Origin: an uncultured Oscillospiraceae bacterium
GTDB taxonomy: Bacteria > Bacillota > Clostridia > Oscillospirales > Oscillospiraceae
Length of the DNA stretch: 41,561 nucleotides
Assembly (NCBI GenBank): GCA_947626845.1
Contig: CANQTW010000022.1
Coordinates: 1 to 41,561 of the forward strand
Direction: 5' to 3'
Under the pieces are notes generated by a model. That model was given only the letters and a program-made list of their open reading frames with translations, had not been told where the DNA came from and made no database searches. Below, in pieces: positions 1 to 7,924 of this stretch. Each line of letters opens with the position of its first letter. The first letter of the stretch is position 1. The position numbers and the translations under genes were made by a program.

Positions 1-113
1 GCGATCGGGTGACCGGGCCGGCGACGGCCGGAACGGCGCTTTAATGGGAAACCGCCTTCACGGCAACGGAAGGCAGCGCCGGGGGAAAACCAACCCGACC
101 TAAGCCGCAAGAT
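1..113. other. left-edge non-coding stretch, foldable, unidentified
   Basis: No gene was recognised here. One frame reads 13 residues from the window edge to a stop at 42-44 and could be the tail of an upstream protein. The bases can also form several helices: GATCGGGT near 3-10 against ACCCGACC near 102-109 with one mismatch, CCGGGCC against GGCCGG, GGCGCT against AGCGCC, and GCCTTC against GAAGGC inside that. A structured leader or RNA 3' part is therefore possible. I could not match it to a known riboswitch, RNase P, tmRNA or SRP consensus. The left window edge may cut it. Confidence 0.25.
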
Positions 114-125
114 TTATCCTGTTCG

Positions 126-173
126 CTGCCGCTTTTTTGCGGAAAACCCTGGTTTTCCGCAAAAAAGCGGCAG
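126..173. repeat. perfect 23-bp inverted repeat, 2-nt spacer
   Basis: The arm at 126-148 (starting CTGCCGCTTTTTTGCGG) is the exact reverse complement of 151-173, separated only by CT. It lies 49 bp before the start of the membrane-protein gene. Such a long perfect hairpin could be a bidirectional terminator, because a T6 tract lies in one arm and an A6 tract in the other. It could also be a palindromic repeat element. A second, ordinary terminator hairpin follows at once. Confidence 0.85.
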
Positions 174-185
174 GGAAAATACGTT

Positions 186-207
186 ATGCCGCGAAGCGGC
201 ATTTTTT
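186..207 (+). terminator. intrinsic terminator or attenuator before the first gene
   Basis: ATGCCGC (186-192), loop GAA, GCGGCAT (196-202) and then a T run form a compact Rho-independent terminator on the + strand. It ends the upstream transcript or attenuates the gene starting at 222, whose Shine-Dalgarno AAGGGG lies at 211-216. Confidence 0.7.
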
Positions 208-221
208 GTTAAGGGGAATAT

Positions 222-758
222 ATGAAGAAAAAAGCTGACGTAAAATGGCTGATAGAGATCATTGTACTGTCCGTCACCATGTCGGTGATCTTCTCGCTGA
301 CAAGCTCGGAGATCCTGGATGGGGCGGGGTACATCGTGGCCTTTGTCCTGCTTTTCGCGTTCATCGCCCTGGGCATCGTCTTTGACGTCATCGGCGTGGC
401 GGTCACCTCCGCCACCGAGACGCCCTTTCACGCCATGGCCTCCCACAAGGAGCGGGGCGCCAAGGAGGCCCTGCGGCTTCTTCGGAAGGCCGAGCGCGTC
501 AGCTCCGTTTGCAACGACGTGGTGGGCGATATCTCCGGCATCATCTCCGGCGCCACCGCGGCCACCATCGCCGGGAACCTGACAAGAGATTTTGGCCTGA
601 ACAGCATCGTCATGTCTCTGCTGGTGACCGGCGTCGTGTCGGGCCTGACCATCGGGGGCAAGGCCGTGGGCAAGACCGTCGCCCTGACCAAAAATACACA
701 GATCATTTTCACGGTGGGGAAGCTCATGTCCCTTATGCCCCATCTCAAGAAAAAATAA
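222..758 (+). CDS. small membrane protein resembling the DUF21/CNNM (CorB-like) segment
   Basis: The 178-residue protein has a Lys-rich N-terminus and hydrophobic segments at about 8-26, 35-60 and 128-150, so it is integral to the membrane. The stretch from about 65 to 118 (small residues, a KERGAKEALRLL helix, then a Gly/Ala-rich segment) recalls the DUF21 domain of CorB/CorC/CNNM proteins. The CBS and CorC domains of those families are absent. Similar short Firmicutes proteins are often labelled Mg/Co transporter CorB-like; transport is unproven. The ATG at 222 follows AAGGGG with a 5-nt gap. Terminator-like hairpins precede it, and dxs follows after 38 bp on the same strand. The final charged HLKKK tail suggests a cytoplasmic C-terminus. 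Confidence 0.7.
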   Translation: MKKKADVKWLIEIIVLSVTMSVIFSLTSSEILDGAGYIVAFVLLFAFIALGIVFDVIGVAVTSATETPFHAMASHKERGAKEALRLLRKAERVSSVCNDVVGDISGIISGATAATIAGNLTRDFGLNSIVMSLLVTGVVSGLTIGGKAVGKTVALTKNTQIIFTVGKLMSLMPHLKKK

Positions 759-796
759 ACTATTTCTATAGAAATAATCCATGGCGGTAGATATTT

Positions 797-2683
797 GTGA
801 GCATACTTGAAAAAATCAACTCCCCGGAGGACGTGAAGCGCCTCAGCGAGGCCGAGCTTGCTGGCCTGTGCCGGGAGCTTCGCGAGACGGTGGTGAACAC
901 CACGGCCAGGACGGGCGGACATCTCAGCTCCAACCTTGGCGTGGTGGAATTGACCGTGGCCATCCATCTGGTGTTCGACACCTCCCGCGACAGGCTCCTG
1001 TTCGACGTGGGACATCAGAGCTATATCCATAAGCTGTTGACAGGGCGCAGGGACAGCTTTGGCACACTGCGCTCTTTTGGGGGAATCTCCGGCTTCCCCA
1101 AGCCCAACGAGTCCGTCCACGACGCCTTTGTGGCGGGACACGCCTCCTCGGCGGTCTCCACGGGCCTCGGCATGGCCAGGGCCAGGACGCTGTTGGGAGA
1201 GGAGTATAACGTTATCGCCGTAGTGGGCGACGGCGCCCTGGCAGGGGGACTGACGTATGAGGGATTGTGCGACGCCGGAGCAAGTCCGGAGCCCTTCATC
1301 GTGGTCCTCAACGACAACGGCATGTCCATTGACAAGAGCGTGGGCGGTATGGCGCTGTACCTTTCCCGCCTGCGGCTCCGTCACGGGTATATCGCCTTCA
1401 AAAACGCCTACCGGAGGTTCATGAACCGCTTCTCCGGCGGGCGGTGGCTCTACAACATCTTCCACCGCATCAAGCAGGGCGTCAAGGAGGCCGTTTTCAA
1501 CTGCTCGGTCTTTGAGGATATGGGCTTTATGTACATCGGGCCGGTGGACGGGCACAATATAAAGTCCCTGACCGCGGCGCTGAAGATCGCCCGCGACGCC
1601 AAAGGGCCCGCCCTGGTCCATGTGATCACGAAAAAGGGAAAGGGCTATCAGTACGCCGAGGCCAACCCCGACGCCTTCCACGGCGTCAGGAGCTTCGATC
1701 CGGCCACCGGCGTCATACCGGCCTCCGGGGCGTGCTTTTCATCCGTGTTCGGGGAGGAGCTGTGCAAGCTGGCCGCCGCGGATGAAAGGATCATGGCGGT
1801 GACCGCCGCCATGCCCTCCGGTACGGGGCTTTCGGAGTTTGCCGCCAGATACCCGAACCGCTTTTTCGACGTGGGCATCTGCGAGGGCCACGCCGCCAGC
1901 ATGATCGGCGGGGCCGCGGAGCGCGGGTGCGTGCCGGTGTTCGCTGTATACTCCACTTTTTTGCAAAGGAGCTACGACATGCTCCTGCAGGACGTGGCTA
2001 TGGGGCGCGAACATGCCGTCCTGGCGGTGGACCGGGCGGGCCTGTCCGGCGAGGACGGGGAGACCCATCAGGGGAGTATGGACGTGAGCTTCCTGACGTC
2101 CATGCCCAACATGACCGTCTGGTCCCCCGCCAGCTTTGCGGAGCTGCGGGATATGCTTCGACACGCCGTTTTGGAGGAGACAGGTCCCGTGGCCGTGCGT
2201 TACCCCAAGGGGAGCGAGGGCGGCTATACCCAGGGCGGCGCGGAACCGGCCCTGAGAGTACGGGAGGGCGATGATTTTACCATTGTCACCTACGGCATCA
2301 GCGTCAATACGGCGCTCAGCGCCGCCGAACTGCTGGAAAAGCGGGGGATTTCCGTCGATATCATCAAGCTTGGACGGATCAAACCCATTGATTACGGGCC
2401 TATTGAGGAATCCGCGCGGCGCACAGGGCGGCTTCTCGTGTTGGAGGAGGCCGTGGCGGGCGGCTGTATCGGGCAGCAGGCGGCGGCGGAGCTGACCGCC
2501 CGCGGAGTATCTTTGAAGACGTTGATCTTGAAAAATCTTGGGGACCGTTTCATCCCCCACGGCACGGTGGAGGAGCTTCGGCGCTTCGTTGGCATTGACG
2601 CCCGGAGCGTGGCGGAGGCCATAGCGGCGAACAGCGGCAAACAGGCGGACTTGGGGGGCGACCATGGCAAAGACGAGACTTGA
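797..2683 (+). CDS. dxs: 1-deoxy-D-xylulose-5-phosphate synthase
   Basis: The 628-residue enzyme condenses pyruvate and glyceraldehyde 3-phosphate, with thiamine diphosphate and Mg, to give DXP for the MEP isoprenoid pathway; it is cytosolic. Visible landmarks are His42 in GGHLSSNLG, the TPP/Mg motif GDG at 144-146 with NDN at 172-174, and the transketolase-fold glutamate Glu363. The segment YSTFLQRSYD and the C-terminal transketolase domain (FIPHGT near the end) are also present. The Glu363 motif reads ICEGHA where many DXS proteins have IAEQHA. The start is GTG at 797; the only nearby ATG (781) is out of frame, and the Shine-Dalgarno is weak (GGCGGT). The 3' end overlaps tlyA by 20 bp, so the two are translationally linked. 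Confidence 0.96.
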   Translation: MSILEKINSPEDVKRLSEAELAGLCRELRETVVNTTARTGGHLSSNLGVVELTVAIHLVFDTSRDRLLFDVGHQSYIHKLLTGRRDSFGTLRSFGGISGFPKPNESVHDAFVAGHASSAVSTGLGMARARTLLGEEYNVIAVVGDGALAGGLTYEGLCDAGASPEPFIVVLNDNGMSIDKSVGGMALYLSRLRLRHGYIAFKNAYRRFMNRFSGGRWLYNIFHRIKQGVKEAVFNCSVFEDMGFMYIGPVDGHNIKSLTAALKIARDAKGPALVHVITKKGKGYQYAEANPDAFHGVRSFDPATGVIPASGACFSSVFGEELCKLAAADERIMAVTAAMPSGTGLSEFAARYPNRFFDVGICEGHAASMIGGAAERGCVPVFAVYSTFLQRSYDMLLQDVAMGREHAVLAVDRAGLSGEDGETHQGSMDVSFLTSMPNMTVWSPASFAELRDMLRHAVLEETGPVAVRYPKGSEGGYTQGGAEPALRVREGDDFTIVTYGISVNTALSAAELLEKRGISVDIIKLGRIKPIDYGPIEESARRTGRLLVLEEAVAGGCIGQQAAAELTARGVSLKTLILKNLGDRFIPHGTVEELRRFVGIDARSVAEAIAANSGKQADLGGDHGKDET

Positions 2684-3461
2684 TGTGCTTATGACGGAGC
2701 GGGGCCTCTGCGAGAGCCGTGAGAAGGCCAGGGCGTTCATCATGGCCGGCGAGGTTTTTGTAAACGGCCAGCGGTCAGACAAGCCGGGAAACGCCTGCGC
2801 CCAGGACGCGCGGATCGAGATACGCGGCACGGGACTGAAATATGTCTCCCGCGGCGGCCTGAAGTTAGAGCGGGCGCTGGACGTCTTCGGGGGGAGCCCG
2901 GAGGGGAAGGTATGCCTGGATTGCGGCGCCTCCACCGGCGGCTTTACGGATCTGATGCTCCAAAGAGGGGCGGTGAAGGTCTACGCCGTGGACGTGGGCT
3001 ACGGGCAGCTGGCCTGGAGCCTTCGGAACGACGGGCGGGTGGTGGTCATGGAGAAGACCAACGCCCGATACCTGACGCCGGATATGTTCCCGGAAAAGCC
3101 GGAGCTCGCCTCCATCGACGTAAGCTTCATCTCCCTCGCCCTCATCCTTCCGGCGGTGCGGGGGGTGTTGACCGAGGACGGGGAGGTCTTTTGCCTGATC
3201 AAGCCCCAGTTTGAGGCGGGGCGCGAGAAGGTGGGCAAAAAGGGCGTCGTCCGGGAGCCTGAGACGCATATCGAGGTGCTGGAGGCGTTTTTGGAAAACG
3301 CCGGAAACGCCGGATTTTATGTGGAAAACATCACCTGGTCCCCTATCCGGGGGCCTGAGGGGAATATTGAGTATCTGGGCCATCTGGTGAGCGCGCCCTG
3401 CGAAAATCGGGCGGATGTGCGCGCCGTGGTGGCCGAATCCCACGCGGTTTTGAACGGGTGA
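2664..3461 (+). CDS. tlyA: TlyA family rRNA 2'-O-methyltransferase (hemolysin A family)
   Basis: The 265-residue protein has an N-terminal S4 RNA-binding domain (about 4-65: RLDVLMTERG, SREKARAFIMAG). A Rossmann-type FtsJ/RrmJ methyltransferase domain follows. The SAM-binding motif LDCGASTGGFTD is near residues 89-100, followed by AVDVGYGQL, SIDVSFISL and KPQFEAGREKVGKKG. Characterised members methylate cytidines in 16S and 23S rRNA; older annotations call them hemolysins, which the sequence gives no reason to adopt. Its start lies inside the end of dxs and nadK begins 4 bp after its stop. It therefore belongs to the dxs-tlyA-nadK-argR run that is common in Clostridia. Confidence 0.93.
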   Translation: MAKTRLDVLMTERGLCESREKARAFIMAGEVFVNGQRSDKPGNACAQDARIEIRGTGLKYVSRGGLKLERALDVFGGSPEGKVCLDCGASTGGFTDLMLQRGAVKVYAVDVGYGQLAWSLRNDGRVVVMEKTNARYLTPDMFPEKPELASIDVSFISLALILPAVRGVLTEDGEVFCLIKPQFEAGREKVGKKGVVREPETHIEVLEAFLENAGNAGFYVENITWSPIRGPEGNIEYLGHLVSAPCENRADVRAVVAESHAVLNG

Positions 3462-3465
3462 GACG

Positions 3466-4284
3466 ATGGAAAAGGTCATACTGTTTGCGAATCCCAAGCG
3501 GGACCCGGAGCTGAAAACGCTGGAACGGGTCAGGAGCATAGCGGAGTCCCTGGGCATCGACTGCGGCGTGGGGAACCTGCCCTGTGAGCTGGACACGCTG
3601 GCGAAGGGGGCCGGAATGGCCGTCACCTTCGGCGGCGACGGCGCCATTTTACGGGCGGCCAGGGCCCTTTGCGGCATGGATATCCCTATCCTCGGCATCA
3701 ATCTGGGCCATAAGGGCTTTATGGCGGAGCTGGAGGCCGGGGAGGTGGAGCTGGCCAGGACGGCTTTTGAGGGGAAATTCATCCCGGAGAGCCGCATGAT
3801 GGCGGATATCACCGTCTTTCGGGAGGGGAAGGCCGTGTACAGGGACTTCGCCCTCAACGAGGCGGTTGTGAAGGGGATGTCCAGGGTCATCGGCGTCAAC
3901 GTCTACGGCGACGGGCGCAGGATCATGGGCTTTGACGGGGACGGCGTGATCGTCTCCACGCCCACCGGCTCCACCGCCTATTCCCTCTCCGCCGGCGGCC
4001 CCATCGTGGAGCCTACGGCCCAGAGCCTGATTGTCACGCCGGTCTGTCCCCACATCCTCAGCGCCAGGAGCTACGTCCTGGCCCCGGAGAGGACCGTTAC
4101 GGTGGAGCTCCACAGGCTGGACAGTAAGACGGCCTACTTCTCCGTGGACGGCGGGGAGAGCGTGGCGCTCCAGGATCAGGACAGGATCGAGGTCCGCCGC
4201 TCCGCCACCGTGACCAAGCTTGTGCGGGTCACCGGCAGGAGCTTTTATGAGAAGGTCAGCAGTAAGCTGGGGGAGGCACTTTGA
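3466..4284 (+). CDS. nadK: NAD kinase
   Basis: The 272-residue cytosolic enzyme phosphorylates NAD to NADP. The ATP-NAD kinase signature is intact: GGDGAILRAAR near residues 57-67 (Asp of GGDG is catalytic), GINLGHKGFMAE, the NEAVVKG motif that contacts NAD, and DGVIVSTPTGSTAYSLSAGG. The length is normal for Gram-positive NadK. It starts 4 bp after the tlyA stop and its TGA overlaps the TTG start of argR. NADPH made from its product would serve the GOGAT and GDH enzymes encoded later in the window, although there is no genetic linkage beyond the chromosome. Confidence 0.95.
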   Translation: MEKVILFANPKRDPELKTLERVRSIAESLGIDCGVGNLPCELDTLAKGAGMAVTFGGDGAILRAARALCGMDIPILGINLGHKGFMAELEAGEVELARTAFEGKFIPESRMMADITVFREGKAVYRDFALNEAVVKGMSRVIGVNVYGDGRRIMGFDGDGVIVSTPTGSTAYSLSAGGPIVEPTAQSLIVTPVCPHILSARSYVLAPERTVTVELHRLDSKTAYFSVDGGESVALQDQDRIEVRRSATVTKLVRVTGRSFYEKVSSKLGEAL

Positions 4285-4727
4285 GAAACGAACGGCAGGA
4301 AAAGATAGTTGACATCATATCGAGAAAGCCTGTGGGGACCCAGGCGGAGCTGGCCCGCGAGCTGGAAAAAGAGGGCATACACACCTGTCAGGCCACCTTG
4401 TCCAGGGACATAAAGGCCCTGCGGCTGACACGGGAACGCACGGCCCAGGGGCGCTGCCGGTATACCATGCCGCGGGAGCGGACGGTGGATGTGGAGGCGC
4501 GGCTGAGAAATATTTTCTCCCAGTGCGTCACCGGCATTGACCGGGCGCAGAACCTGGTGGTCATCAAGACACTTCCGGGGCTGGCGTCGGCTGCCTGCGC
4601 CTCCATCGACAAAATGGCCATTCGTACCCTGGTGGGCACCATCGCCGGGGACGACACGGCCTTTTTGGCCATGCGGGACGACGACGCGGCGGAGGAGCTG
4701 TGCCGCCGGATGCGGAAGCTGATCTGA
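4281..4727 (+). CDS. argR: arginine repressor
   Basis: The 148-residue protein has the ArgR layout. The N-terminal winged helix covers about 1-70 (QEKIVDIISRKPVGTQAEL, TLSRDIKALRL). The C-terminal oligomerisation and arginine-binding domain covers about 80-148 and holds the GDDT motif (TIAGDDTAFLAMR). With arginine as corepressor the hexamer represses arginine synthesis genes and can activate catabolism. The start is TTG at 4281, sharing TTGA with the nadK stop, and is supported by GGGAGG at 4271-4276. No arginine gene lies nearby; the position before recN is the conserved clostridial and Bacillus arrangement. I saw no clear ARG box in the adjacent gap. Confidence 0.94.
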   Translation: MRNERQEKIVDIISRKPVGTQAELARELEKEGIHTCQATLSRDIKALRLTRERTAQGRCRYTMPRERTVDVEARLRNIFSQCVTGIDRAQNLVVIKTLPGLASAACASIDKMAIRTLVGTIAGDDTAFLAMRDDDAAEELCRRMRKLI

Positions 4728-4856
4728 CGTTTCGCGCGCGCCGGTGCGGTATGGTTTGGATTATATCACACTGACGCACGTTTGTCAAGTAAAAATATAA
4801 TAAAAATAATTAAATTTTTGTGAACATTTTAAACCGCCGGAAAAGGAGGTAAAAAG

Positions 4857-6533
4857 ATGCTCTCCCTTCTTCATATTGAGAATATCGCCGTGGTGGAACG
4901 GGCGGATATCGAATTTGGGCCGGGGCTTAACGTTCTGACCGGCGAGACGGGCGCGGGCAAATCCATCGTTATCGACGCGCTGGAGGCGTCCCTGGGCTGG
5001 CGGACGAGCCGGGAGCTTGTGCGCACGGGGGCGAAGTCGGCCCTGGTCACCGCCACCTTCTCCGAAACGGATATGACCGGCTGGTGCGAGGAAAACGGGG
5101 TGGAGTATGACGGGGAGCTGGTGCTGACCAGGCGCATCTCCGAGGACGGCAAGAGCACCTGCCGGGTCAACGGGATGCCCATCTCCGCCGTCCAGCTCCG
5201 GGAGCTGGGCCTGCGGCTCATCGACATCCACGGCCAGGGCGACGGCCAGAGGCTGACCAACGAGCGCTGGCATCTTGCCTATCTGGACGGGTTCGGAGGC
5301 CTTGAGGCGGCGCTGGCGGAGTACAGGGCGGCTTATCAGACCATGAAGGCCCTGCGCGACGAGATCGAAGCGCTGACCCTTGACGAGGGCGAGCGGGAAC
5401 GGCGTGTGGATATGCTGGAATTTCAGGTCAAGGAGATCGGGCGGGCCGGTGTCACACCGGGGGAGTACGAGGAGAAATCAAAACGCCGGGACTTTCTCAA
5501 GGCCGCCGGGAAGCTTTCGGATTCCGTGCGGGACGCCGGCGCGTGCCTGATGGGCTCCGAACGCAGCGACGGCGCGGTGAATCTCATCGAATCCGCCGCC
5601 GGGACCATCGCCTACGCCCTTCGCTGGTCCGAGGAGCTGGGGGCGCTGTCCCAAAAGCTGACGGACCTGAAGTACGCCGCCGAGGACGCGGCGGAGGAGC
5701 TGCGGGATATCCGAGAGAGGCTGGAGTTCTCCCCAGAGGAGCTGGACGAGCTGGACGCGAGGCTCGACACCCTGAAGCGCCTGATGCGCAAGTACGGCGG
5801 CAGTGAGGAGGCCGTACTGGAGACCTACGAGAGCGCCAAGCGGGAGCTGGAGGAGATCGGGTTCTCCGACGAGAAGCTGAAAAAGCTGGAGGTCAAGCTG
5901 ACCGCGGCGGAGAAAAACGCCAGGGCCCTGGCGGGGACGGTCTCCCAAAAGCGGCGGAAGGCCGCGGAGGCTCTCTCCCAGGCCATCGAGCGGGAGCTGC
6001 GGGAGCTGAGTATGTCCGGAGCGGCCTTTAAGGTTGACATAACGCAGAAAGAGCTGGGGCCGGAGGGGGCCGACGAGGTGCGGTTCCTGATGGCGGCCAA
6101 CGCCGGGGAGAGCTTTGGACGCATTGCCCGCGTGGCCTCCGGAGGCGAGCTTTCGCGGGTCATGCTGGCCATGAAAACCGTGCTTTCCAGGGCGGACACC
6201 GTGGAGGCCATGGTCTTTGACGAGATCGACACCGGCGTTTCCGGCATCGCCGCCCAGCGGGTGGCGGAGAAGCTGGCGGTCATCGGACAGGGCAAGCAGG
6301 TCATCTGCGTGACGCACCTGCCACAGATTGCCGCTATGGCGGACGAGCACTTCTCCATCGCCAAGCGGGTGGAGGGCGGCAGGACGTACACCAGCGTCAC
6401 GAAGCTTGACGAGGAGGGCCGCCAGGGAGAGATCGCGCGGCTCACCGGCGGGGACAACGTGACGAAGACCACGATCCTGGCCGCCGCGGAGCAGTTAGAG
6501 GCGGCGGAAAAATATAAGGAGGGCCTGAAATGA
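4857..6533 (+). CDS. recN: DNA repair protein RecN (SMC-like ATPase)
   Basis: The 558-residue protein is close to the usual RecN length of about 555. The Walker A motif GETGAGKS is near residues 30-37. A central coiled-coil region follows (about 150-370, rich in Glu, Lys and Leu). The C-terminal ATPase half has the ABC signature ASGGELSRVMLA and Walker B VFDEIDTGVSG. RecN acts early at double-strand breaks. A textbook AAAGGAGG precedes the ATG. The 129-bp gap after argR becomes very AT-rich at about 4780-4835 and has a TATAAT at 4796-4801 without a well-spaced -35, so a separate promoter is possible but unproven. Its stop overlaps the next gene (ATGA). Confidence 0.95.
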   Translation: MLSLLHIENIAVVERADIEFGPGLNVLTGETGAGKSIVIDALEASLGWRTSRELVRTGAKSALVTATFSETDMTGWCEENGVEYDGELVLTRRISEDGKSTCRVNGMPISAVQLRELGLRLIDIHGQGDGQRLTNERWHLAYLDGFGGLEAALAEYRAAYQTMKALRDEIEALTLDEGERERRVDMLEFQVKEIGRAGVTPGEYEEKSKRRDFLKAAGKLSDSVRDAGACLMGSERSDGAVNLIESAAGTIAYALRWSEELGALSQKLTDLKYAAEDAAEELRDIRERLEFSPEELDELDARLDTLKRLMRKYGGSEEAVLETYESAKRELEEIGFSDEKLKKLEVKLTAAEKNARALAGTVSQKRRKAAEALSQAIERELRELSMSGAAFKVDITQKELGPEGADEVRFLMAANAGESFGRIARVASGGELSRVMLAMKTVLSRADTVEAMVFDEIDTGVSGIAAQRVAEKLAVIGQGKQVICVTHLPQIAAMADEHFSIAKRVEGGRTYTSVTKLDEEGRQGEIARLTGGDNVTKTTILAAAEQLEAAEKYKEGLK

Positions 6534-7558
6534 AAAAAATACGGCTTGGCAAGACGGAGCTTATGGTGACGCGCACGGCCTTCGGCGCTCTGCCTGTGCA
6601 GAGGCGCACAAAAGAGGACGGGGCGAGGCTTCTCAGAATGGCGTTTGAGGCCGGTATCAACTTCTTTGACACGGCCAACGCCTACACGGACAGCGAGGAG
6701 AAGATCGGCATGGGCCTCTCCGACGTGCGGGAGGACATCGTTATCGCCACCAAGAGCGGCGGGAGCGACTACAAGACCGTCAAAGAGCACATCCAGCTGA
6801 GCCTGGAGCGAATGAGGACCGATTACATAGACCTCCTCCAATTCCACAACCCCGCTGTCCTGCCCGACCCGAATGACCCTGACGGGCCCTACGCCGCGGC
6901 GGCGGAGGCCAAGAAAAAGGGGTACGTCCGCCACATCGGCATCACCAACCACCGCCTCAGCGTGGCCCACGCGGCCATTGAAAGCGGCAACTTTGAGACG
7001 CTCCAGTTCCCCTTCAGCTATCTGGCGGGCGAGCAGGAGCTGGAGCTGGTGAGAAAGTGCGGGGAGCACGACATGGGCTTCATCGCTATGAAGGGCCTGG
7101 CCGGCGGCCTGCTCACCAACGTGACCCTGTGCCGGGCGTTCATGAACCAGTTTGACAACGTGGTGCCCATCTGGGGCATCCAGTTTGAGGATCAGCTGAA
7201 GCAGTGGATCGAGGCCGAGGAGGCTGAGCCGCGGATGACACCGGCGCTTCAGGCGGAGCTGGAGCGGGAGAAGAAGGCCCTGGCCGGGTCCTTCTGCCGG
7301 GGCTGCGGGTACTGCCTGCCCTGTCCGGCGAATATAGAGATATTCACCATGGCGCGGCTGGATATGCTCCTTCTGCGCTCCCCCTGGCAGCAGTACATGA
7401 CCGATGCGTTCCACGAAAAGGCCATGAGGATGGCGGACTGCGTCCACTGCCGCGCCTGCGCCTCCCGGTGCCCCTACGGCCTGGACACCCCGGCGCTTAT
7501 CGAATATAACCTTAAAAATTACGAGAAATTTTACGCGGAGCATATAAACCAAAAATAG
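6530..7558 (+). CDS. aldo/keto reductase with C-terminal 4Fe-4S ferredoxin-like domain
   Basis: The 342-residue protein has an N-terminal AKR TIM barrel (about 1-245) with the expected tetrad Asp47, Tyr52, Lys75 and His106 (FFDTANAY, IATKSG, LLQFHNP). It then carries two cysteine clusters: C256-x2-C259-x2-C262-x2-C265 and C304-x2-C307-x2-C310-x3-C314. That pattern fits one or two 4Fe-4S clusters and defines an anaerobe-rich AKR subgroup whose substrates are mostly unknown. NAD(P)H-dependent carbonyl reduction coupled to an Fe-S electron path is inferred. The ATG overlaps the recN stop, so it is probably cotranscribed with recN. No terminator was seen before the tyrS promoter that follows directly. 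Confidence 0.9.
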   Translation: MKKIRLGKTELMVTRTAFGALPVQRRTKEDGARLLRMAFEAGINFFDTANAYTDSEEKIGMGLSDVREDIVIATKSGGSDYKTVKEHIQLSLERMRTDYIDLLQFHNPAVLPDPNDPDGPYAAAAEAKKKGYVRHIGITNHRLSVAHAAIESGNFETLQFPFSYLAGEQELELVRKCGEHDMGFIAMKGLAGGLLTNVTLCRAFMNQFDNVVPIWGIQFEDQLKQWIEAEEAEPRMTPALQAELEREKKALAGSFCRGCGYCLPCPANIEIFTMARLDMLLLRSPWQQYMTDAFHEKAMRMADCVHCRACASRCPYGLDTPALIEYNLKNYEKFYAEHINQK

Positions 7559-7560
7559 AA

Positions 7561-7589
7561 TTGACAAATCCGCGTTTCGATAGTAAAAT
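7561..7589 (+). promoter_or_regulatory. sigma-A type promoter of the T-box/tyrS unit
   Basis: TTGACA (7561-7566), a 17-bp spacer and TAAAAT (7584-7589). The -35 starts 2 bp after the aldo/keto reductase stop. Transcription would begin near 7596, just before the T-box Stem I. Confidence 0.85.
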
Positions 7590-7596
7590 CAGCTTG

Positions 7597-7909
7597 TCAA
7601 CGCGATGAAGGGCGCAAGTAGCCCGGACTGTCCCGCGCAGAGAGACCCCGGTTCGGTGGAAGGGGGAGGGGACGCCGGTGTGAATACGGCCCGGAGCGGC
7701 GGGGTGAACGGGATTCTCAGTAGCCTTCGACGGGTGCGCCCGGTACAGCGCGTGGGGTCATCGACCCCGTGAGGCGGTGTCCGCGAGGGCGCCGCGACCA
7801 GAGGTGGTACCGCGTATAAAGGTGACGGTAGTTGAACCCGTCGCGGGTTCAGCTTCCGTCACCTTAAGGCCCTCTGTCCGGTTTTTCGGGCAGAGGGTTT
7901 ATTTTTTGG
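7597..7909 (+). promoter_or_regulatory. T-box riboswitch (tyrosyl-tRNA sensing leader)
   Basis: The 366-bp gap between the aldo/keto reductase and the zinc-ribbon gene is a T-box leader. The diagnostic T-box bulge sequence AGGTGGTACCGCG is at 7802-7814, and the Stem I features GAGAGACC and GGTGGAAG occur near 7640-7665. The segment GTGAATACGG near 7680-7690 holds a TAC that would be a tyrosine specifier; this assignment is inferred. A long hairpin follows (GGTGACGG at 7821-7828 with CCGTCACC at 7856-7863, enclosing TGAACCCG/CGGGTTCA), then the terminator. Uncharged tRNA-Tyr should favour antitermination and allow transcription of the zinc-ribbon gene and tyrS. Confidence 0.93.
7870..7907 (+). 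terminator. T-box regulated terminator
   Basis: CCCTCTGTCC (7870-7879) and GGGCAGAGGG (7888-7897) form a ten-pair stem with one G-U pair, followed by TTTATTTTTT. The CCTCTG of its 5' arm could alternatively pair with the CAGAGG that begins the T-box sequence at 7799-7804, which would give the mutually exclusive antiterminator. Confidence 0.85.
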
Positions 7910-7924
7910 AGGGGGTGATAAGCT

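Noticed and set aside
1-113. Cobalamin riboswitch or RNase P RNA fragment
   Set aside because: TTAATGGGAA and GGCGACGG recall parts of these RNAs, but the other conserved boxes are absent.
4780-4801. TTGTCA / TATAAT promoter for recN
   Set aside because: The two boxes are only 8 bases apart, too close for sigma-A, so it is left as an AT-rich region only.
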